A DNA stretch of 21,211 bases from Podila epigama (Eukaryota; Mortierellomycota; Mortierellomycetes; Mortierellales; Mortierellaceae): contig JAAAVE010000366.1 of NCBI GenBank assembly GCA_015679605.1, positions 1 through 21,211 on the forward strand, read 5' to 3'. Position 1 is the stretch's first letter; each line of letters starts with the position of its first letter. Below the pieces are notes generated by a model. That model saw only the letters and a program-made list of their open reading frames with translations, searched no databases and was not told where the DNA came from. Shown piece after piece: positions 8,766 through 19,885 of this stretch. The translations under genes were made by a program, and so were the position numbers.

Positions 8766-11700
8766 ATGGGAAACCAAACTTCCAAAAAGCCAACCATAAA
8801 GGGCTCAGGCTCGTCGACAGACCAGACAAACGGATATCCTTATCCATATCAGGAACCCCAAAGCAACATCATCAACAACAACAACAACAATAGCACACAC
8901 AGCAGCAAGGTCTCCAACCTTTCTAAATCATCCTCAGCCCACAAGCACATCTCCGCACCACCATTGCTTACCTCAAACACCAATGGAGCCATCAAAGCGT
9001 CACCAGGGCATCACCACCCCACACTAAACAGTAACAACAACGGTCATAATGCCTCCCTTGGCGGCATGGCCGTCGTGTCTGAACACACCCAGAGTCAAGT
9101 ACAAGGACAAGGATATGGTCGGTCATCACTGGATGGTAATGGTCGAGCATTTAATCCAGCTCAGCTTCTGACAACAGCGCCGCCTTCGACAGCGACCACA
9201 TCCTCACCTGAGGCGTCACCCTCTGTCCTCGGAGCACCAAGTCGTCTCAATCTTCACAAGGGTCAAGAGTCGTCCGAACGGCTCAAAGCCTTGACAATGA
9301 ATGGGCTCCCTCATAACAGCAATAACAACAACAATAGCAGTAGCACTGCCGACAGTAATAGCATCAGCAACAGGAACCCTTCCAACCTTAACCAACCATC
9401 GCCTCCTTCTCATACACATGAGAATCACCATCGTCAGTCGCAACAAATACTTCCCAAGCAACCTCAGCAAGAAAAACAACAACAGGATCAGGAACAGAAG
9501 CAACAAGAACAACAAAAACAACAAAAACAAGATCAACAGCGTTGCATGACTGGGACAGGGTCCTCGAGCTCAAACGCATCTCGAAACGGAAAGGATTCAA
9601 AGAAAGCTCACTCACCCCTGGATGCACCCACCTCACCAATCTCGGCCAATGGGCCAGGTGGACAATACACTCACAGCACGAGCATTGACCACTTTAACCA
9701 TATCAAGAACATCATGGCGCAAGGCAATGAGAATGCAGCTATCTCTGCAGCCATCCTTGCTAACAATGCTTCGACCACTAGTCTCAATGGGCCCGATACC
9801 CGGCAACAGCCATCTAGACCCCCATTAGCCCAGGACAATGACCGCCCCGCCGCCGATGTGAATACACGAACGGATGATCGGCCTCTGGACGAAGCAACCG
9901 CTATATCTACCTTGACATCTACATTGGCATCAACATCAACATCAGAACATGAAAACGGAATGCAAGGTTCGGGAGCAAAGGATGAACAGATGGGAAAGGC
10001 AGCAAAAACAGTACCAGAAGCAGGAACAGGAGTAGCAGCAACAGGAGTACCTTCCTCATCGTCATCATTAACAGAAGACGGCAACGTTCAAGCAGACGGA
10101 TCTGAAGAACCGCCATCCCTACCATCTCCACCTCCAACTGTGCAGGAGCCGAGCATTCCTTTTGCTGTCACCACTCCAGGAACACCTATCCTTGTTCGAC
10201 GATCCCACCTGCCACCACCCTTGTCCATCCCAGGGTCATACTCGTCCTCGGCACGGTCACCACCTCTCTCGCCGAACGCTCCAAAGTCCTCGGATCTCTC
10301 ACCTACCTCCAGGCTCACCTTCCTTGGCTCGATAGGTGGTGGAGGAGGGTCAGAAAAGACGAGCAAGGGCATGGATGTGGACAACATGATCTCTCGATTG
10401 CTGGATGCAGGATACTCTGGCAAGATTGCCAAAACCATTTGCTTGCGGAACAATGAGATTGTGCATATCTGCCAGACAGCACGCGAGATCTTTTTGTCAC
10501 AGCCAGCACTCATTGAACTGAATGCACCTGTCAAGATTGTGGGTGATATCCATGGACAGTACACGGATTTGTTACGACTGTTTGAGATGTGTGGTTTCCC
10601 ACCTTCGGCCAACTTTTTGTTCATGGGAGACTATGTTGACCGTGGCAAAATGAGTCTGGAGACCATTCTGTTGCTGTTTTGCTACAAGATCAAGTATCCT
10701 GAAAACTTTTTTCTTCTCCGAGGCAATCATGAGTGTGCCAATGTGACCAAAGGTAAGGATTGTCCAACAAAAGGGGGGGAGGGAGTGTCTTTTTCTCCCC
10801 TTGTAACCCTGTTTCTTTCTTGTCATTTTATTTTGTTACCTCATTGTGCATATATGAGTGAGTCTTTGCGAAGCATTTTTTAATTTGAAGAGAGCAGCAA
10901 AAACAGTTGCAACAAGAACAACAACAAGCATCAAAAGTTGGTTCTTTAGAAGGTTGGAAAAAATGAGCAAGATGAAGTAGATTATCTTTTTTTTTTTTTT
11001 TGTTGTTGTTGTTGTTGTCCCTGCTGTGTGTGAGGGTGAACATGGGTGCGTGTATGTATGCATGTGAGACTCTTTGGGCGTATCCTGCAAATTGCATGTA
11101 ACTCATAGAGTTGGGCGCATTGACATCTCTTTGCGTTGTGTGGAGTGGAGCTCAGATGACCAATTTGTCACACGGTGCATGAAGTGAGAGAGGTGAGAGA
11201 ACATCCATCCACCCGTGGATTATGTGGATACTGGGGGTACAACTCACACACGCAGGGCTGTGAGTAGAACAGAAAATGAAGCAGAGGTCAACATATTCAT
11301 TAACAACATCTCTTTACCTATTTTTTTTTCCGACTCTTGCTAACCCCAATACACTCTTGTAGTATATGGCTTCTACGACGAATGCAAACGGCGGGCTAGC
11401 ATCAAGATGTGGAAGGCGTTTGTGGATACGTTCAATTGTCTACCTTTAGCTGCCATTGTGGCCAACAAGATCTTTTGTGTCCATGGAGGCCTGTCGCCAA
11501 GTCTAGGAACGATGGATGACATTCGTGCATTGCGGCGGCCGACAGATGTACCGGACTATGGGCTACTGAATGACTTGCTCTGGTCAGACCCCTCTGATAC
11601 AGCCGTTGATTGGGAGGACAATGAGCGCGGGGTGTCGTATTGTTTTGGACGGAGCATTATCCAAAAGTTCCTCCACAAACATGACTTTGACCTGGTCTGT

Positions 11701-12087
11701 CGCGCCCATATGGTTGTCGAGGATGGCTACGAGTTTTTCAATGAGCGTACTCTTGTCACTGTCTTTTCTGCACCCAACTACTGTGGCGAGTTTGATAACT
11801 TTGGAGCAGTGATGAGTGTCAGTGAAGAATTACTCTGTAGTTTTGAGCTCCTCAAACCCATCGACCAAGAGACAGCGCGTGCACAGATGCAGGTCCTTGC
11901 TGCCACGAACGGTGGATGGCGAGAGAACAAGCAAAAGTTGAGGTAAGTCTATGGTCTGTTTTTTTTTTGCGTATGCTTATGATGAGAATAGCGCGTTAAA
12001 GTTGACCATCGTCCGTTGTATATTTTTTTTTTTTTTTCTTCGTGTAGTGTACCCGATGTCGACATGTACTATGGTGGCATTTCATAG
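8766..12087 (+). CDS. PPZ1: PPZ-type serine/threonine protein phosphatase (PP1-like)
   Basis: Exons are 8766-10752, 11363-11942 and 12048-12087, all GT-AG and in phase, giving about 868 residues. It begins MGNQTSKK, an N-myristoylation pattern as in yeast Ppz1/Ppz2. Residues 2 to about 530 are low-complexity, with Asn and Ser runs and a Gln/Lys/Glu-rich stretch at 9439-9543. The catalytic domain starts near residue 536 ([14 protein letters not shown]). Metal-binding motifs are GDIHG (593-597), GDYVDRG (621-627) and GNHE (653-656). [33 protein letters not shown] and [11 protein letters not shown] follow in exon 2. The order and spacing are those of PP1-family enzymes, and NHECANVTK plus the long N-terminal extension point to PPZ rather than PP1 itself. 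In yeast, Ppz regulates cation homeostasis and cell integrity under Hal3 inhibition. The last exon adds [13 protein letters not shown]; without it the frame stops at 11944-11946. Confidence 0.95.
10753..11362 (+). other. PPZ intron 1 (610 bases)
   Basis: GTAAGG donor and ttgtag acceptor; the split codon restores [15 protein letters not shown], as the family requires. It is long for this window. It holds a CAA-rich segment (10910-10928), a T-run with GTT repeats (10990-11018) that can pair with it, and no gene. Confidence 0.9.
11943..12047 (+). other. PPZ intron 2 (105 bases), donor overlaps an apparent stop
   Basis: The donor AG|GTAAGT contains an in-frame TAA. The acceptor cttcgtgtag at 12047 follows a long T-run, and joining gives AAG TTG AGT GTA CCC, then stop at 12085-12087. 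Both sites are strong and the phase fits, so I prefer splicing to the unspliced stop. Confidence 0.75.
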
Positions 12088-12547
12088 CAATCTACTAAAA
12101 AAAAGTAACATTTCATATTGCCTTTACACTAAGCAACCCATTTCCTATGATGTGTTCCTTCTTTCCTTCTTTGACGATTTATTTCGTGCGTCCATTTTAT
12201 TTTTATTACGGCCAATTGCAAATGCAAAGGGCTCAAAAGCAGTGTTATTGAACATAAAAAAATGACGAAAAGAGATACTTTTATTTGAACATTCATTTCT
12301 CTTTTTTATTTTTAACCGTTGCGTTCATACTTTTTTTCATTCTTCATCTCACTCGTCTCCCATACATTCGTACACACACACACATACACACACACACACT
12401 CACTACTCCCTCACTCACTCTCAGTTACTGGCAGTTCCACACATCATTCCTACTTTTTCTATTCAACCTATCAGTTAATCAAAACTAGCAACCTAAGAAA
12501 CTCGATCATACAACACAAAACACACGAGAAAAAAAAACAGGAAAAAA
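12088..12547. other. Intergenic region between the PPZ and C2-domain genes
   Basis: The first half is the probable PPZ 3' UTR. From about 12300 the strand becomes CT-rich with CA dinucleotide repeats (12373-12401) and CACT repeats to about 12420. An A-rich leader then runs to ATG 12548. This resembles the two other promoters in the window. I see no gene. Confidence 0.5.
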
Positions 12548-14646
12548 ATGTTACCATCGCCTAAAAAAATGTTGGCCTCTCTACAAGGCAAAGTAACAGC
12601 ACTCGTAGAGAATCACCGGGATACAATCGATCATGCAAAAGTCGCTCTTCATAATGCTGCAGCTAGTCTAGCGACCAGCAAAAGCTGGGATTATGTCGTC
12701 ACTTTCAAGGGCGCAAAGGTAAAAAAAAATTTTATTTTATTTTCAGGGTTGTTTTTTGTCCATTGTTGCCAATGCAAGTTGAATGAGATTGAATGTCTCA
12801 TGGTTGTAATCAGAACATTTTTTTTTTTTTGCTTCTGTGCTTTTGGGGGGTAGGATTTAGCAAGAGGCGATATTTTGTCGTCAGATCCGTTCTTGGAGGC
12901 ATACCTTGGAAACCCCGATGACCCTGCAACACTTTCCTTTGTGCAAGTATTTTTTTATTTTTTATTTTTTTTGCATGAACGGTCATGACCATGACGCTAT
13001 TGTCAGGGTTCAAGCAAAAGAAAAACAACAAACTAACGACAAACAACAACACAATACACATGATATATTTATAGTACTGGCACACAATGGTTCACATTGA
13101 ACCCAACATGGGACGCAAGTTGGCATCTAGTCAATATTCCTGATGGCACAGTGATTTATATTCGGATCAAGGACAAGGATAAAATGAAGGAAGATACACT
13201 TCTCGGAAACGCCATCCTCACCCTCACCCATGGTGATGATGGTCCGACTACTGAACACACCCTCGATATTTGGCGAACAGATACCCGTAAACGAGGTCAA
13301 GTCTTTGTCCAGGCAAGTGTTTTCTATTTTTTTTTTGTTACTTGTAGTTGCCATATCGTCAAGGTGACATGAGGGCTGACAACGAGAACCGAAAAAAAAA
13401 ATGCCTGTATCATCTAACATCATACCGAAAGGATATCTTTTTTGTGTCATGAATTATATATGTGTGTCAACAACAACAACAACAACAACAACAACAAACA
13501 AACAAACAAACAAACAAAAAGACTGCAGCAACACGAACCACTGGCCCACACGCATTACTTCCTTTCCCATCCACGACAGGACCCGCTCGTTTCTCACGTC
13601 ATACCAGTTACGCAGCAGGGGTCCTCACAGGCGACAAACAATTCGAGTTTTACACATATCGTGTACGTCTCTACCATATCGCCGAGATCTTTGGTCCTGT
13701 CAACGCACCACGCCATTACCAACATTGGAACACTGAATACGATGCTGCGAAACGTATCTTTGCAGAGACGCTCGAAGGGACCAACCTCAGGAACATGTTG
13801 CATTCTCAACACTCGTATCTTTACCGGCATGACAAGTCAACACTTTATGGTGCTCTTTTTACGGGGAGGGATCTTGTCAAGTTGTTGCATGGTAAACGTC
13901 TTGAAGAGCATCGTGAAAAGGAGGAAAGATGTCGGTTACAGGCTCAGAAAAAGAATGAGGAGAGTCAACGGCGGCAGCAGCAGCAACAGCAGCAACAACA
14001 AGGACAACCTTCACTTGATAGTCACACCACAAGTGCCAATAGCAATGTCAGTCAAAATAGCAATTGCACCTTCAACAGTAACAGCGGCACTACAAGCAAC
14101 ACAAGTAACACAAGCAACTCAGTCAGCACCAGCCACCCAGAACATGATCTACGCATGATTGTGTTCACCTACACTATCCTTGCCAAGGGCCTCTACTTTT
14201 CCGAAACGGGAACCGCCTTTTTCAGGGATTTCATGTCAAAACATGCTATGCACGGCAATCGTGCGACTGATGTGGTCTATGCAGGCGAGTTTCGCCTATT
14301 TCGGGATCATGGCAAGAAGAACAACTACAATGCCGCCGCCAACTACACTGTCGATGACATGACAATGTCAACGGACCATGGTCCATGGACACTGTTGATC
14401 GACAACAATTCAGGCACTTATGCACCTCGTAAACAAGATCTTCCACTCGTCCGCAAACTCTTTCAAGCCAATTTCCCAGATCTTATTGTCGATGCGAGGG
14501 ACCATGACGATCCAATGCTCAAAGAGATTCGAGAGGCCACAAAGAAGACTCTGGAAAACCAGGCGGCTAAACAGGGTGGTTTCCAAAGCTGGGCTTTGTT
14601 CTCGAATATGTCTTCCAAGAATGAAGACACTCAACTGGAGATTTAG
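12548..14646 (+). CDS. C2-domain protein of unknown function
   Basis: Exons are 12548-12718, 12854-12942, 13075-13312 and about 13522-14646, giving roughly 540 residues. A short helical N-terminus leads into a C2-like domain from about residue 49: WDYVVTFKGAKDLARGD, SSDPFLEAYLG, TQWFTLNPTWDASW and IRIKDKDKMKEDTLLG. These are the usual C2 landmarks, including SDPFLEAYL for SDPYVKV and LNPTW for LNPVW. The Asp residues could bind calcium, so membrane or phospholipid binding is a reasonable guess. The C-terminal part is split by a Gln/Asn/Ser/Thr-rich insert (13970-14140). It carries a conserved-looking stretch, GPWTLLIDNNSGTYAPRKQDLPL, which I associate with uncharacterised fungal C2 proteins but cannot name. 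Exon 2 ends at a GC donor and exon 3 may too. The last exon start is ambiguous: 13522 (GC-AG) or 13529 (GT-AG from donor 13317). Confidence 0.8.
12943..13074 (+). other. GC-AG intron in the C2-domain gene
   Basis: The exon must end two bases into a codon to join 13075 in frame. The only site that does so is GT|GCAAGT at 12943, a GC donor. The join gives SFVTGTQWFTLNPTW across the splice. The nearby GT at 12947 is out of phase. Confidence 0.7.
13313..13521 (+). other. Probable second GC-AG intron in the C2-domain gene
   Basis: The donor CAG|GCAAGT at 13313 is the textbook GC-AG form. It is in phase with an acceptor at aaaaag (13520-13521). The alternative is donor GTGTTT at 13317 with acceptor ctgcag ending at 13528, also in phase. 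The two models differ by only a residue or two. Confidence 0.5.
13468..13519. repeat. (CAA)n and (CAAA)n microsatellite at an intron 3' end
   Basis: Ten perfect CAA units (13468-13497) run into five or six CAAA units. The array ends within ten bases of the last exon of the C2-domain gene, in the place of a normal pyrimidine tract. Confidence 0.9.
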
Positions 14647-14677
14647 ATGTAATTCATTCAACTGGAAATTTAGATAT
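14631..14677 (+). repeat. Imperfect tandem duplication across the C2-gene stop codon
   Basis: 14631-14650 and 14658-14677 match at 18 of 20 positions, with a 27-base period. The stop TAG (14644-14646) lies in the first copy and a second TAG in the other copy. Confidence 0.8.
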
Positions 14678-14795
14678 AATATAGTTCATTGTTCATTCAT
14701 TGCATTTTTTCTTAACAACAACAACAATAACAACAAAAAGCCATGTTCAATGTATTATTGCAAACTATTATCGTATTTTTTTTTCCTGTGTTATG

Positions 14796-14801
14796 AATAA
14801 A
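14796..14801 (+). terminator. Candidate poly(A) signal AATAAA for the C2-domain gene
   Basis: A canonical AATAAA lies 150 bases after the stop codon, in the 285-base gap between two convergent genes. The gap also holds an A/AG-rich tract (14830-14896), which reads as T/CT-rich 3' flank for the opposite gene. Confidence 0.45.
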
Positions 14802-14931
14802 AAAAATTGTCATTACGGAAAAGAATAGTAAAAAAAAAAAAAAAAAATGAAAAAAAGAAAAGAAAAAGAAAAAGAAAAAGAGAAAGAAAAAAAGTAGCAA
14901 ATGGTTTTTGTAACAACTCTGTAACAATTGA

Positions 14932-17900
14932 CTAATGGCACCATGACAATCCAATCAACTCTTCCTCCTCTTCGACCTCATCCTCCGTCGTCTTCTTCTT
15001 CATTTCCTTCTTGCCCTCGGCAATCAACACGCCTTCCGTCTCTCCATGCTTCACACCATCCATTGTGACCTGCAGCTTCTTCATCTTGTCCTCCTCCTCT
15101 TCCTCGTTTTCTTTGCTCAGCGCGACAACTTTTGCAACAATCTCTTCTGGAAGAAGCAGCTTACTCTCTGCAGCAACCACCGCCAGCTCCATCTCCATCG
15201 CCATGTCCATCATCTCCAAAGACGAAGTTGTAGTCAAAGTCGCAGTAGCAGTTGCTGTCGCTGTCGCTGTAGTAGCCATGACGAGGGTCGATGTCAATGT
15301 CGGATGAATGGGATCGTCTATGGTCACCGCCTCTGGGATGAGCGCCAAGGGTAGTGAGGTGGTCGGAACAGACACTGGCAAAGCTGCCTCCTCTCCTTCT
15401 GCCGGTGCCAATATCATTGAAGAACCCGTCTCTGGAGGAGTGGATGGTCTGGCTGACAGCAATGAGAAAAGACTTGAGAGTGACGTTTGACGCTCCAGAC
15501 GACGGTCCATATGCGGATTGTTGCCCGCAACACTAGGACGCGTACCTCCTTCCGCCATAAACTTGCCCCATTCTTTGGCCTCCAAGGCATCCACATCCTC
15601 CTGAGGGATGCTACCACACCGCTCCCGTTGTTCAAGAGAATAATAATCATCCTGAACATTGTGCAAGTCGCCTTGGTTATCGTCTTTAGTAACATTGACA
15701 TCAGCCGTCGGAGACTCTACTTTTACAGGACCTGCTCTAAGATTGCCCACAGTTGTTGTGCAAGTTGTTGCTGCCGATGTCGCTGCCGATGTCGCTGTCA
15801 CTGTTGCTGTCATCGCTGCAGCAGTTGAGTCATTCGTCGCAACAGTTGCTCCAGCAGCAGCTGTAGCAGCAGCAGTAGTAGTAGTGGATTCATCAGTGCT
15901 CACAACGGAAACATGACCAACACTCTGTGGGTCCTGAAACGACTGCTGTTGACCATTCATCGTACATGGCGTTCCCAGAGACTTGAGATCCTTGAGATCC
16001 GAAAACTCGGGCCAGGTCACATTGTTGAACAATGGGCTTTGGTGGTAATCCAGAATGTATTGACCATCACAACTGTCAAATCCATATGTGATCACTGAAG
16101 GGTCCAGCCTCAGTTGGAATCGTTCGCCTTCTTCCTTGGCAAGCGCCATCACGCATTCATCCTTTTTGTCGTTTTCATTGCCAATAAAAATGCCATGTCT
16201 GCTGCCGAGGTGATCGTCTTGTTTCTGTAACAGTGCCTCGTGTAGATGTAGACGCCGAAGGTGGCCAGGACCATCATATGCACCAACACTATTGCTATGG
16301 CTTTTGCGTTGACGATGTGGGTGTTGATGTTGGTGTTGCTGTTGGTATTGGTGATGCTGAGGATGAAGAAACGTCTTGGCCCGTCGTCGTCGTTGAGGCG
16401 GATTCGAGCCATAATGATATGCCGCCGTCCCTGACGAGGATTGCTGCTGCTGGTGGTGGTGACGATGGAGTTGATAATAATATGCCCGCTCAAGATCTCG
16501 GAGATGGGCTTCATCTTCATCGACTTCCTCATCTTCAAACTCGTCATCACTCTCGTACAAACGTCCCAGCCGTCCTGTCAGAGCCAGCTGTCGCTTCGCT
16601 GTCAGGATCCGCATCCGATAATTCTCTTCTTCTTCTTTCAAAAAGTCAAAGTCAGAGTCGGTGCCATCATCATCATCGTCGTCGTCCACCTCCTCCTCGC
16701 CCTCTTTCTTGACTTGTTCACCCCCGTCTTCAACCTTGATCTTCATTCCATCTTTACTGCTCTCCTTGTCAACCGTTCCAGCCCTTCGTTTCCTCTCCCG
16801 ATGCTTTGACCGTTGGAGTCGGTACTGTCGACGCTCTTCATAAATCTCTTGGCGACTCGGGAAAGGGAGCCGTTGTACTGGAGGCGGTGGATATCGCTGA
16901 TCCAAGGCATAAAAGGGTGAATATTGGTCAGAACTAGACATGGATTGCGATCGCCGTTGTCGTTTCTTCATTGCCTCCGCTGCACCTTTGGTGTGATGTT
17001 GGAAGCAACCTGAAAAGTCCTCGCTCCGTCGCTTTGAATGGCTCAGAGCACTGAGTGGGATGGACAATGGTCGTCCCACTGCTGTTCGAACCTTGCCATG
17101 ATCTTTGCTGCTTCTGTTGTTGTTGTTAGGGTTGCTGTACCGAAGGCTCATATCCGTGTCCATGGCTGTCGACTCTGATGCTTCTTCCTTGGGCAAAAGA
17201 GTGGTTGACCTGTCAAGCTGTGACCCGAAGGTGGTGTCATTCATTGTCATAGCTGACGCTGATGTCGTCAAGGGGGACACTGACCTCGAAGACTTTACAG
17301 AGTGCGTACTAGAAGAGATTCCTGTTGCTGTGGTCAGGGTGCGAGCGTCATGCTTGCCACTTCGCTTTCGCTCTCGTTTCTCTGATCGAACTGCACCACT
17401 CTGACCACGGCCAGACCCCGATAGGGTTGACGATTCTGTTACAATTGCTGTTGTCTCCTTGGTTGCATGATCGCCTTTTCCACCCGCTTTTACTCTTCCT
17501 CCTCCTGCACTTCCAGTGGCGATTTGGGTGGTCATTGTATCGACAGTAGAGCTGGTACAGGTCGTGGTGGTGGAGCAGGAGGAGACCAATGAGTGTGAAG
17601 AAGCCTTTTCTCGACGTTTGCCACACGGCGCAGCCTTGAAATCCTCTGAAGAGACAAATTCGGCTAAATTCTGAGGCGGTCGACGTACACGTGGGGTGGT
17701 CATAAGCACGGGGCTGTCTTCTGACACTGGTGTCCGCCCACCGTTATTGTTGTTGGGGCAAGATTGCTGACAGTCGGTTGGGAAGGATGGTGCTGTTGGA
17801 GGAGCGATGGAGATGTGTCTGTCAAACTTGACTGATGCTCGCTTCTTTATCGGTGGCTGTTGTACACTTTCCTTGGCCGCGGATGTGGTCATGGATGTGG

Positions 17901-19885
17901 TCGAGGATGTGGTCGAGGACGAAGGAGGGGGCGAGGTGGGTGGGGTGGTCGTGGGAGAGGTGTGCCGGCGGTAGGAGGTTATGACATAGTCATCAGCCTC
18001 CTTTGCCTTTGGTGGCCGCCTTGAGCGACCACTCCTCCGTGGTTGCTGTTCGCCTGTGTTGTCAGGTGAAGGTGAAGGTGAGTTTTCGACTGAAGCTGTG
18101 CGACGTGCGGTAGCAGTGGTAGCAGTGGTGGTCATGGTGGTCATGGTAGGAGTGGTAGAGTCGAGGGCAGGGTCGGAAGCAAGTGAAGGAGGTGGCGATG
18201 ATAAGGATGATGATGATGAAGGGGAGGGAGACGAAAAGGAAGAAGGACATTTGGTTGCCGTAACTGCTGCAGGGTGACCGTTGCCGTTGCTGTTGCTGTT
18301 GCTGTTACTGTTGTTGTCGATAGAAGATGAAGCAGCAGCAGCCATGCTTGTGCTCGTGTCCATGCTCGTGTCCGTGCTTGTGCTTGTTGTTGTGCTCATT
18401 AAAGTGGGCTCAGAGTTTTTCCTTTTGGAGGGAATGAGGGGACCGGAGATGTTGTGGGGAAGTGGCTGTGGGGGCTGTGGGGGCTGCAGGGTCCAGATTT
18501 CAGCATCGCATGGAACTGTGGGAGAAGTCATTGAGGAAGAGTTTTGAGCAGTGGCTCCAGATTGGTTCGATGAAGGTAGAGGCGACATGTTGAGTGAAGA
18601 AAGAGTTGTCTGAAAAGGAGGAGAAGGCGAAGACGAGGGTGGAGGTGGATCGACTCGTGTGAGGATCTTGCTATGGGTCAAACTATGGTGGACCAATGCC
18701 TACAGAGGATGAACATGTGAATGAGGATGAAGGTGCGAATGCGTGTGAGAGACAGAGAGCAAAAAAAGACAGGAAAAGATAAATGACGAATGATAGGATG
18801 AGAATGGAAAGGAACGTCAAAGGGTTGAAAAGGGACAATTTTCAAGGATGTTCAAGGACGATTGAGGATGGTGTCCTTGTCTTGAGGGTGGTCAAAGGGG
18901 GGGAGGGCAAAGATGTGTTGCGAGTGTTGTGAGTGTGTTGAGGTGTTGGAGTGTCGAGTGTCGAGTATGCTGTTATGGATGGATGGATGCGTGTTGTTGA
19001 ACATGCAATGCATTCAGTAATGTTTGTGTCAATGGAAAGGATGAAGCAAAGAAGAAAAGAAACGAAAGAAACGAAAGAAAGCGAAAGAAAAGGATGAAAA
19101 AGCAAAAGAACAAAAATAAAAGCAACTCCAAAGTGGGAATGGGTTAAATGCACAGCGGAAAAAGAAAAAAAAGAAAAAAAAAAAAAGCATTTACCTGCAA
19201 CATGGCCAACGGATGGTTGCTCTCGGGTGGGAGACGTTGTAGGACCCATGAACACAGCTCACCAACCGTCATCTGAGCCTTTGGTGATTCAGAGATGGCT
19301 TGACTGAGAAGGATGGCGAGACCATCCTCGGGTTTGAGCGAAGGGTGTTTTGGCTGTTTAATCTGCTGCTGTTGTTGTTGTCGTTGTCGTTGTCGTTGTT
19401 GCTGCTCTTGCTCTTGTTTTTGCTTGTCAACTGTATCGACTGCGCCCTGAGTGGACTGTGTCGGTAGTGATGGAGGTGCGGTTGTCATGGATTGAGTGTG
19501 AGTTGGAACTGGAGCTCTCACTGGAACTGTCACTGGAACTGTCACTGGAACTGGCACCTTATGTCCAACATGATTGTCAACACCTAGCCCCTCCTTTTCC
19601 GTCTTTTGGCCCATGGCTCTGTCTTCAACAGCAACAACGGCGACGGCGGCAGCAGGAAGAACGGCGCCCGTCAAAAAGTCCCCATTCACCAATTGAGCTG
19701 TCCCTGTTGGCGTCAAAGGAGGCTCCTCGGTCGACGTCAAAAGGAGTTGTGGAAAAGGAAAAGAGGAGGGTGATGGTAACGACAATGGTGATGATAAAGA
19801 CAGTGACAAGGAATGTACTCTACTCGACTTTCTTGTCTCCTGTAAATGTTGCTGCTGTGGTGTCTCCGTTTGGAATTGTCTGTTG
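14932..19885 (-). CDS. Large low-complexity protein with a divergent forkhead-like N-terminal domain
   Basis: Two exons are supported: 19885-19195 and 18699-14932, joined in phase across a GTAAAT...TGTAG intron (18700-19194), about 1,480 residues in total. The start is not found. The upstream exon has no ATG before 19614 (RAMGQK), and the acceptor CTTCTCAG at 19886 implies a further 5' exon. Just before and after the splice the protein reads LKPEDGLAILLSQAI, SPKAQMTVGELCSWVLQRLP, LAMLQ-ALVHHSLTHSK and ILTRV. This follows forkhead helices 1-3 (KPxxSYxxLIxxAI, LTLxEIYxWI, NSIRHNLSLNKxFxKV). The wings are replaced by a Pro/Ser-rich stretch. The rest is Ser/Thr/Pro/Gln-rich with a basic RRSGRSRRPPKAK patch (about 17980-18040), an acidic Asp/Glu block (about 16560-16720) and His/Gln runs. 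A nuclear DNA-binding or scaffold role is likely but unproven. Confidence 0.75.
18700..19194 (-). other. Intron splitting the forkhead-like domain
   Basis: The donor CAG|GTAAAT (exon end 19195) and acceptor CTCTGTAG|GCA (exon start 18699) are both phase 0. The split falls within the predicted recognition helix. The 495 bases contain AG-rich simple DNA and a GGAT repeat near 18978, with no gene. Confidence 0.85.
19521..19556. repeat. 12-base coding minisatellite in the forkhead-like gene
   Basis: Three copies of CTGGAACTGTCA (the last with one change) encode a repeated PVTV motif on the minus strand. A second 12-base coding repeat based on GGATGTGGTC lies at 17881-17920. Confidence 0.85.

Noticed and set aside
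12855-13100. GT donor at 12947 for exon 2 of the C2-domain gene
   Set aside because: It leaves phase 0, but the next exon needs two carried bases. The acceptor at 13007 that would accept phase 0 soon reaches a stop.
15011-18547. Many plus-strand frames opposite the forkhead-like gene
   Set aside because: They are shadows of trinucleotide-rich minus-strand coding DNA, with low-complexity Val, Ala, Leu or Ser runs and no domains.
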